From the NCBI GenBank assembly GCA_027491085.1, contig JAIXWW010000019.1, positions 62,001-126,000 on the forward strand: 64,000 nucleotides of DNA. The letters run 5' to 3'. Source of the stretch: Bacteroidota bacterium (GTDB taxonomy: Bacteria; Bacteroidota; Bacteroidia; UKL13-3). Position 1 is the stretch's first letter. Every line of letters starts with the position of its first letter. Shown here one piece after another: positions 55,762 through 62,307 of the stretch. A program made the translations under genes and the position numbers. The notes under the pieces were generated by a model, which saw only the letters and a list, made by a program, of their open reading frames with translations, was not told the origin of the DNA and ran no database searches.

Positions 55762-55770
55762 TTATTAGCC

Positions 55771-56616
55771 ATGAATAATCCTTTGGCTGAATTAACTGCA
55801 AAAATAGATAGTGCGCCCGAAGCGCCCGGTAAAAGTAGGCCAAAGCCTATTGAAAAAAGTAACTATATCGAACAATTATTGGTTGATATAGCTACTTTTT
55901 GGCTGTTTGTTATGCGCTTTTTTAAAGAAATGTTTCAACCACCTTTTGAGGTAAACGAAACACTCAAACAATCGTATTTAATTGGTTACAAATCGTTAAC
56001 CTTAGTTGGCATTACGGGCTTTATAATGGGTTTGGTATTAACCATACAATCTAGGCCAACTCTTGCTGAGTTTGGCGCTGAGTCTTGGTTACCTGCCATG
56101 ATTTCAGTTTCTATTGTTCGCGAGATTGGTCCAGTAATCACTGCTTTAATTTGTGCTGGAAAAGTAGGTTCGGGCATTGGTGCTGAGTTAGCTTCTATGC
56201 GCGTTACCGAGCAAATTGATGCCATGGAAGTTTCAGGAACTAATCCATTTAAATACATCATAGTTACTAGGGTTTTGGCTACTACATTTATGCTGCCAAT
56301 TCTTACCATTTTTAACGATGTTATTTCAATGCTTGGCTCATTTGCAGGTGTTAATATAAAAGGCGATGTAAGTTTTTACTTATACTTTTCTCAGGCTTTT
56401 GCTCAACTAAGTTTTACCGATGTATTTCCTTCATTGATCAAAACTGTTTTCTTTGGTTTATCAATTGGGCTAATAGCTTGTTATAAAGGTTATAACTCCA
56501 ATAAAGGTACCGAAGGTGTTGGGCAAGCAGCCAATTCATCGGTGGTGGTAACTTCACTTATGGTTTTTGTAATTGATATTATAGCAGTTCAAATAACCAG
56601 TTTATTTATTAACTAA
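55771..56616 (+). CDS. MlaE-type ABC transporter permease
   Basis: 281 residues with five or six transmembrane helices. The MlaE signature is present: VGITGFIMGLVLTIQSRPTLAEFG, SVSIVREIGPVITALICAGKVGSGIGAELASMRVTEQIDAMEV. It moves phospholipids between membranes with MlaF and MlaD. It shares its last base with the start of the ATP-binding gene (ATP-binding start at 56616). Bacteroidota have such Mce/Mla operons for outer-membrane lipid asymmetry. Confidence 0.93.
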   Translation: MNNPLAELTAKIDSAPEAPGKSRPKPIEKSNYIEQLLVDIATFWLFVMRFFKEMFQPPFEVNETLKQSYLIGYKSLTLVGITGFIMGLVLTIQSRPTLAEFGAESWLPAMISVSIVREIGPVITALICAGKVGSGIGAELASMRVTEQIDAMEVSGTNPFKYIIVTRVLATTFMLPILTIFNDVISMLGSFAGVNIKGDVSFYLYFSQAFAQLSFTDVFPSLIKTVFFGLSIGLIACYKGYNSNKGTEGVGQAANSSVVVTSLMVFVIDIIAVQITSLFIN

Positions 56617-57356
56617 TGGAAAAATCTAAAGACGAATCTGTCATTCAAATTGAACATTTAAAAAAATCATTTGGCTCAAACCAAGTGTTGGTCGATATCA
56701 ATTTAAATATTCAAAAAGGCGAAAATGTAGTGGTTTTGGGTAAATCAGGAAGTGGCAAATCTGTTTTAATTAAATGTATTGTAGGCTTAATAAATGCTGA
56801 TGAAGGTATTTTAAAAGTATTTGATAACGATATCAATGGTTTGGATAATGATGCACTGAATGCATTGCGCAAAAAAATTGGATTCTTATTTCAAAGTGGT
56901 GCCCTTTACGATTCTATGTCGGTTAAAGAAAATTTGGCTTTCCCTTTACGCGATTTAAAAGATTTAACCAGTGCCGACAAACAAAGTAGAATAGAGGAAG
57001 CACTAACCAATGTTGGTCTTTTAGATGTAATAGATAAAACACCATCAGAACTTTCGGGTGGTATGCGCAAACGTTTAGGCTTAGCCCGAACCTTAATTTT
57101 AAAGCCCGAAATAATGCTTTACGATGAACCAACCACAGGTTTAGATCCTATTACTTCAAAAGAAATAAGTGAACTTATTTTAACTGTTCAAAAACAATAC
57201 AATACTTCATCTATCATTATTACCCACGATATGGCTTGTGCTAAAATAACGGCCAACCGCATTGTGATTTTTAAAGATGGAAAAATATTAACCGAAGGCA
57301 CTTATCAAGAACTTGAAAAATCGGATGATGCTTGGGTAAAATCCTTTTTTATATAA
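56616..57356 (+). CDS. MlaF-type ABC transporter ATP-binding protein
   Basis: 246 residues. Walker A is GKSGSGKS, the Q loop lies in FLFQSGALYDSMSV, the signature is LSGGMRKR, Walker B is EIMLYDEPTTGLDP, and the switch His is in IITHD. These match MlaF/TtgA. It energises phospholipid movement with the permease before it. The start overlaps the permease stop by one base. The complete motif set indicates an active ATPase. Confidence 0.95.
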   Translation: MEKSKDESVIQIEHLKKSFGSNQVLVDINLNIQKGENVVVLGKSGSGKSVLIKCIVGLINADEGILKVFDNDINGLDNDALNALRKKIGFLFQSGALYDSMSVKENLAFPLRDLKDLTSADKQSRIEEALTNVGLLDVIDKTPSELSGGMRKRLGLARTLILKPEIMLYDEPTTGLDPITSKEISELILTVQKQYNTSSIIITHDMACAKITANRIVIFKDGKILTEGTYQELEKSDDAWVKSFFI

Positions 57357-57401
57357 TTAATATTCACTTCAAATTCAGTATTTCAATAGCAATCAATCAT
57401 T

Positions 57402-58091
57402 ATGCAAAAACAATCAATCAATAAAATAAAACTAGGAATATTTGTAGCCATAGGAATAGCCTTGTTTTTAGCAGGTATTTATTATATAGGCGAAACTAAA
57501 AAACTGTTTAGTACCACTTTTAGAATAAGTGCCATGTTTAAAGATGTTAATGGACTGCAGGTTGGCAATAACGTGCGTTTTGCTGGTATCAATGTGGGTA
57601 CTATTGAAGCCATCGAAATCATAACAGATTCTACTGTAAAGGTTGATATGATTTTGGATGTTAAAACACAAAAATTTATAAAAAAAGATGCCAAAGCAAT
57701 TATTGGTTCTGATGGATTAATGGGCAATAAAATAATGAATGTTTCGCCCGGAACAACGGCATTTGCTATGGTTGAAAACAATGATATGATTGGCACTACC
57801 ATTCCTATTAGTTTAGATGATATGTTGTTAAAACTAAAAAATACTACTGATAACGCAGCTTTAATAACCGATGATTTGGCTGCCATTATGGGCAATATTC
57901 GCTCAGGTAAAGGAACCATTGGTAAACTATTTATGGATACTGTTTTTGCTGATAATTTAGATAAAACCATAATAAACGTAAAACAAGGTACTAAAGGGTT
58001 TAAACAGAATATGGATGCTGCTAAGGGTAGTTTTTTATTACGTGGATTTTTTAATAAGAAAGATAAAAAAACTAAAAAGGACAAAAAATAG
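57402..58091 (+). CDS. MlaD/Mce domain substrate-binding protein
   Basis: 229 residues. An N-terminal transmembrane anchor (KLGIFVAIGIALFLAGIYYIG) is followed by an MCE/MlaD domain (about 38-115, STTFRISAMFKDVNGLQVGNNVRFAGINVGTI). A helical tail ends in a Lys-rich run (NKKDKKTKKDKK). MlaD rings bind lipids in the periplasm and connect to the permease. It lies 45 bases after the ATPase gene. Confidence 0.92.
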   Translation: MQKQSINKIKLGIFVAIGIALFLAGIYYIGETKKLFSTTFRISAMFKDVNGLQVGNNVRFAGINVGTIEAIEIITDSTVKVDMILDVKTQKFIKKDAKAIIGSDGLMGNKIMNVSPGTTAFAMVENNDMIGTTIPISLDDMLLKLKNTTDNAALITDDLAAIMGNIRSGKGTIGKLFMDTVFADNLDKTIINVKQGTKGFKQNMDAAKGSFLLRGFFNKKDKKTKKDKK

Positions 58092-58093
58092 CC

Positions 58094-58453
58094 ATGAGAA
58101 GAGATCACAAAAAACATACAGAAAATAAACCCATAAATGATACCAAAGATTTACAACTGACCACTTTTGATGAAAAGGATAATGAGTTGGTTGATGTATT
58201 ATTATATCCGCCAAGTGATGATATTTACAATAATTTAGTAGAAGAAATCAGTATTGACCCAGAAGACATTACCAAAAGCAAACGCATGGTAGAAGAGGCA
58301 GGAGAATGGAATGAAAAGGATTTTGACGAAGACATGGCCGGTGATGATTTAGACGTTCCAGGCAGTGAATTAGATGATGAACAAGAAGATATAGGCAACG
58401 AAGATGAAGAGAATAATTATTACAGTTTAGGGGGTGATAATCATGATGATTGA
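58094..58453 (+). CDS. Highly acidic protein at the end of the Mla operon
   Basis: 119 residues, no signal or membrane segment. The N-terminal 30 residues are basic (RRDHKKHTENKP). A middle region is neutral. The last 50 residues are extremely acidic (EKDFDEDMAGDD, ELDDEQEDIGNEDEE). It starts 2 bases after the mlaD stop (ATAGCCATG), so it is probably translated with that operon. No family recognised. The charge pattern suggests a disordered partner or chaperone-like tail rather than an enzyme. Confidence 0.72.
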   Translation: MRRDHKKHTENKPINDTKDLQLTTFDEKDNELVDVLLYPPSDDIYNNLVEEISIDPEDITKSKRMVEEAGEWNEKDFDEDMAGDDLDVPGSELDDEQEDIGNEDEENNYYSLGGDNHDD

Positions 58454-58816
58454 ATTTGGGCTGCTGGCTGCTGGCTTCTAGCTGCAAGCAATAGGCATAT
58501 AATTCCGATCAACGAACTAAAAACTAAAAAAGCGCGGGAACAATCCCCCCCTTTTGTGCGTTGGTATTTGCGCGTGAGAATGGGATAGGAAGATGTTTTT
58601 AAATGCTTGTTAGAACTATGATTTATTATATTTGAAATGATTTGTCATTTTGAAGAACAAAGCAATCTCAAGAGAACACATACATTTTTAATTACCTCGA
58701 TGACTAATGTTACTTTTGGTAACCTAAACAAATAATGAAATTCTAAAAATGAATTAATAACTAAGAACTAAAAACTTAGTACTTCAAACTAAGAACTAAA
58801 AACTTGCTACTATTAG
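58454..58816. other. Intergenic region with degenerate repeats
   Basis: No gene. The left part is CTGCTGGCTG-type low complexity. At 58640-58680 there is a fragment like the TCATTGCGA … CAATCTCAAG repeat of 39816 and 46520. At 58750-58806 the words ACTAAGAACTAAAAAC and CTTAGTACTTC repeat. There is no clear terminator for either convergent gene. Confidence 0.5.
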
Positions 58817-60835
58817 CTATAAATAATTCTTGTAAAAAGTATTCATAGCAATAACATGTGGAAAGCTGATACATGAAATAAAAATAAAAAAAACAGGTAT
58901 CAAATGTTCTTCTAAACTGCTGTAATTGCCATTATTAATGACTAATGCTAAAATACCAAATAGTAAAAATGCCCCTAATGTAAATGGCAATGCTTTGATA
59001 AATAAAGTTCTGCTATTGGCGTTTAACCCTTGTTTTAAATGAATCCAACCATTTAAACTATGCTGGCCCATAAAATATAATCCAAACGATGTAAGCAAAG
59101 GAAGTTGTATGCAAATTGAAATGGTAATAATACTCATCAACATGGCAACATTTTTTTCAAATATTGACCAAACAAATGAACATAAAATAAATACATAACA
59201 AATGTAATAACCTTGTATGCTGTTTAAGTTCAATATATTTACATCTAGATTTTTTAATATTTGATTGGTTTCATCAATATGTCCAAATAAGAGAATATCT
59301 AAGACGGTTACTCCCCAAATACTATTTTTAAATACACTATTACTCCTTGATTGCCATTGTTGCATATCTCCTTGTCCAAAATGCCAAGCAGAAAAAATTA
59401 AAAAAAAGAATAATGCCAAATTAGGCAGTGCCAACCAAAAAAGTAAATAAAGAAATGCAGTGCCTAGATATTTTAGAATAAATGGAATACTTACTTTGCT
59501 TTTTATATTGCCGCTATCTAATAAATAATCCAAAGCACCATGAGGAATACCAACTAAAAACAGTCCAACTAAAAGTAAATATGGTTCAATTAATGGTAAT
59601 AAATTAGGGGAATTATTATTTAAAACAGTCAATCCAATTGTAAACAGTAAAACTAACAACGGAACTACCAATTTTGACAATTTAAATGAAATATGCCAAC
59701 TCAAAGATTTTAAAAATGGAGCAAATGGTAAGGTTGAAAGTAATTTTAAATCCTGCCATAAAGTAGTTTTTTCATCTAAAAACTTCATAACCTCTATGGC
59801 TTTATTTTTTTTGAATAATGTTTTAAAAATCGGCTTTCCTTTTTCAGGTTGTTTGCTCAATATTAATAACAATAATCTGTCATAAAATTTGTGTTTGGTG
59901 TTAATAGGTAAAGCCTTTGGATTCATACCATTTTGTAGGCACAAAGAAATTTCACAAGCATGTTTAAACATGTTTTTAAATGCATATCCTGTGCTAGGTT
60001 TTATAGCGCCTGCCCTTCCGCCAATAGGAACTACTTTTTTAATTAAGTTAGGTTCAATTTTTGCTGTACTCATTGGAATACAACCTTTTTCAATATCTAT
60101 TATTTTAAAATTGCCAAACCGGTTTAAAATGTATTGTTCTAATATAGGTTCAGCCTCATTTTGATTAATTATCTTTTCTCCAAAACGTGTAAGTTCAACC
60201 AACATTTTATTTTTACCAAATGGTAATACATATACAAATTGAGTATATCCAAGTTGGTTTACTTCAAAATCCATTAAATCAACGCAGCCCTCATCATTTA
60301 TGGGCGTAGTTAATTCAATCAAGAATCCTAAAAATGATTGAAACAAATGAACTTCATTTTTTTTAGGCAAACTGAATTTTGGTGGCCGGCTATCAAATAC
60401 CATTTTCGAATTAAAAATTCCAACATCCGTAACTACATTTACATTATCCCCAAAAGATTCCAATGCAATTACGTGAGTATGAACCCTAGTGATATTATTT
60501 CTGCTTATTATTTTTTGTAACTCATTATATACATCAACACTTGAAATATGAAAATATTCCATGGGCAGTAATTCTTCTGGAGAATTTTGATTTACACTCA
60601 CTTTTTGCCATTGTTTGCTTACTAAATGTTGGCAATCACTCACTAATTTTTCGTTAGCATTTTCCCAAAAACAATAGGTTTTATCATTAACAGTTTTAGC
60701 ATCGGGGTCAATAATAACAGTGTTTTTGCCTAATAAAAGACCATCTTTTTCCATTTGCATAAGTAAAAGCGTTGCCGAAGCTCCTCCACCAGCAAATAGG
60801 TAATCAATCATTGGAAATTTATTTTCTGTTAACAC
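58817..60835 (-). CDS. Fused lycopene cyclase (CrtY) and beta-carotene 15,15'-dioxygenase (Blh)
   Basis: 672 residues, about twice the length of either family. Residues 1-385 are a CrtY-type lycopene beta-cyclase: IDYLFAGGGASATLLLM for FAD near 10, IPMSTAKI and GGRAGAIKPSTGY near 272. Residues about 395-672 are a Brp/Blh carotenoid-cleaving oxygenase with about eight membrane helices and the iron-site histidines H432 (GIPHGALD), H485 (SAWHFG), H592 (GQHSLNGW) and H660 (SFPHVIAMN). One protein could thus turn lycopene into beta-carotene and cut it to retinal. It lies 75 bases downstream of the rhodopsin gene, with a terminator between. Separate genes are usual, and this fusion is noteworthy. 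Upstream carotenoid genes are not in the window. Confidence 0.88.
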   Translation of the reverse strand: MLTENKFPMIDYLFAGGGASATLLLMQMEKDGLLLGKNTVIIDPDAKTVNDKTYCFWENANEKLVSDCQHLVSKQWQKVSVNQNSPEELLPMEYFHISSVDVYNELQKIISRNNITRVHTHVIALESFGDNVNVVTDVGIFNSKMVFDSRPPKFSLPKKNEVHLFQSFLGFLIELTTPINDEGCVDLMDFEVNQLGYTQFVYVLPFGKNKMLVELTRFGEKIINQNEAEPILEQYILNRFGNFKIIDIEKGCIPMSTAKIEPNLIKKVVPIGGRAGAIKPSTGYAFKNMFKHACEISLCLQNGMNPKALPINTKHKFYDRLLLLILSKQPEKGKPIFKTLFKKNKAIEVMKFLDEKTTLWQDLKLLSTLPFAPFLKSLSWHISFKLSKLVVPLLVLLFTIGLTVLNNNSPNLLPLIEPYLLLVGLFLVGIPHGALDYLLDSGNIKSKVSIPFILKYLGTAFLYLLFWLALPNLALFFFLIFSAWHFGQGDMQQWQSRSNSVFKNSIWGVTVLDILLFGHIDETNQILKNLDVNILNLNSIQGYYICYVFILCSFVWSIFEKNVAMLMSIITISICIQLPLLTSFGLYFMGQHSLNGWIHLKQGLNANSRTLFIKALPFTLGAFLLFGILALVINNGNYSSLEEHLIPVFFIFISCISFPHVIAMNTFYKNYL

Positions 60836-60849
60836 CTTGAGTTCTTTTA

Positions 60850-60890
60850 TAAAAAAAGGGGAATCTTCGTAAATGATAGAATCCCCTTTT
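60850..60890 (-). terminator. Terminator between rhodopsin and crtY-blh
   Basis: On the minus strand AAAAGGGGA is followed by a loop and TCCCCTTTTTTT, about 20 bases past the rhodopsin stop. It probably lowers crtY-blh expression relative to rhodopsin. Confidence 0.8.
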
Positions 60891-60910
60891 AATAGTTTGA
60901 AAGTAAAAAA

Positions 60911-61627
60911 TTAGTCTTCGTTCCTACTTAAAGAGTAAATAACTAAACCAAATCCAATTTTATTAATGGCATCTGCAATATTGTATACAATATCCATTGC
61001 ATGTGAAGCTGCTGCTGGATCTGAAACCAATTGAATTCCGAATAATCCACCTGGAGTTCCTAGAATGTAACCCAAAGGATAAATTGCCCATCCAACTAAC
61101 ACAAACCAAGCTAAAACTCTGGTTGCTTTTGCCACTTGTGGCCCTGCAGATTGTGCTAAATTAGCTACTTCGCCAAACCAAATTAGGTAAGCAATGTAAA
61201 AATAAGCTGCTCCTGAAATAACACCCCATAATACACTGTTTCCTCTGTCGATTGTTTCACCAAAATAACCTGTAACTAACATTACTAATGAGGCTGCAAT
61301 TAATTTCCATAACAATGAAATTTTGGCGCCCGCCTTTTTGGTAATTAAGTAAAACTCAACGCACATCAAAGGCACTGTTAAAATCCAATCAACATACCTG
61401 AAAAATGTTGGTGAATCTCCTGTTGCTAAATTGTAACCTCTCATGTAGTAGTAGTGTACTGCTGCAATAAAGGTAATTAGCCCTGAAACTAAAACTGATG
61501 TTCTCCATTTTTGAGAAGTATTACCTAACTCAAAAAAGAAAAAAACTGATGCGGCCATCATGGCCATTGTTCCGATAAAAAACGTGAATGCCACGTAATT
61601 ATCGCTCGCAATTTTTAAATGCTCCAT
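60911..61627 (-). CDS. Proton-pumping microbial rhodopsin, green-type, with a fenestration glycine
   Basis: 238 residues with seven helices and a retinal Lys (K223 in DAINKIGFG). Helix C reads RYVDWILTVPLMCVEF: D80 is the proton acceptor, T84, and E91 the donor, the DTE set of proton pumps. H58 (AVHYYYMRG) matches the proteorhodopsin His that pairs with the acceptor. M88 is at the spectral-tuning site (Leu/Met green, Gln blue). G135 in SVLWG aligns with Trp138 of bacteriorhodopsin and Gly156 of xanthorhodopsin, where a gly leaves room for a carotenoid antenna. The neighbouring CrtY-Blh gene supplies retinal. No signal peptide beyond the first helix. Confidence 0.96.
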   Translation of the reverse strand: MEHLKIASDNYVAFTFFIGTMAMMAASVFFFFELGNTSQKWRTSVLVSGLITFIAAVHYYYMRGYNLATGDSPTFFRYVDWILTVPLMCVEFYLITKKAGAKISLLWKLIAASLVMLVTGYFGETIDRGNSVLWGVISGAAYFYIAYLIWFGEVANLAQSAGPQVAKATRVLAWFVLVGWAIYPLGYILGTPGGLFGIQLVSDPAAASHAMDIVYNIADAINKIGFGLVIYSLSRNED

Positions 61628-61996
61628 GTAATAAATTAAAGATTTTAAGTTTGTCCTACTCTTATGGATTTTCAGATTCTCCCCGTTTTTAAAATTGGTT
61701 TCTGGTCTCCAATGAAAAATACAACTTGATTTTTTTTGAAAAGTTTTATGATTGGTATTGAAATATTCAATAAATATTTATATATTATGCTGTTTTTAAT
61801 GCAAAATATTGATTATCAATACTTTGTAATTATTTATCTTTTGCACGATTTTTTACTTATTGATTTATATCACATTTTATTTCTAAGAAATTGAGTTGGT
61901 ATTATTTTTACGAAAAGAAGGTTTAACTTTAAAATTTATTTTTCCCTTTTTCCAACCGTGCGAGCTTTTGATTGTTCTATTAAAAAGAAAAACCCA

Positions 61997-62029
61997 AACC
62001 GCTTTAGCCAAAAACTAAAGCGGTTTTTT
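61997..62029 (+). terminator. Orphan terminator in the rhodopsin upstream gap
   Basis: CCGCTTTAG (61999-62007) pairs with CTAAAGCGG (62015-62023), followed by T6. No plus-strand gene lies before it (61640-61996). It may end a small RNA, or stop antisense transcription. The stem is the same as at 28121-28145. Confidence 0.7.
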
Positions 62030-62150
62030 AGTGTAAAAACTACTTAATTTGAAGTACAAAATGCACTTAACCAATTTCCATTTTTATAACTCTAAAAATT
62101 ACCTTTATAACAAGCCTGTAAAGGGTTTACAAGGTTGTGGGTTAGGTTAA

Positions 62151-62229
62151 CGCTTCTCCTTTAATGGTAAGGAAAAGTATAACGAGGTTTCTAAGTCAGG
62201 AAATACAATGACTACCATCGAACCGTAAT
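62151..62229 (+). pseudogene. Decayed fragment of an RHS-repeat core
   Basis: In one frame the sequence reads RFSFNGKEKYNEVSKSGNT, then a run ending in a stop. The pattern FNGKE-x-NEV-x-GSGN is the conserved core near the end of Bacteroidota RHS/YD-repeat proteins. No long open frame surrounds it, so it would be a leftover from a deleted gene. Identification by eye from one motif only. Confidence 0.5.
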
Positions 62230-62254
62230 ACATTTTTGGTTTGATTAATTTCAA

Positions 62255-62287
62255 AAAAAAGTCGGAAGATTTTCTCCCGACTTTTTT
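62255..62287 (-). terminator. Terminator of the DPP-IV-type peptidase
   Basis: AAAAAAGTCGG (62255-62265) pairs with CCGACTTTTTT (62277-62287). It lies 20 bases past the stop on the minus strand and is also symmetric. Confidence 0.85.
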
Positions 62288-62307
62288 CATTTATTAAACT
62301 TTATTTT

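Noticed and set aside
62030..62255. A riboswitch in the gap before the peptidase
   Set aside because: The text resembles a decayed protein fragment on the plus strand and lies downstream of the peptidase stop, not before a start.
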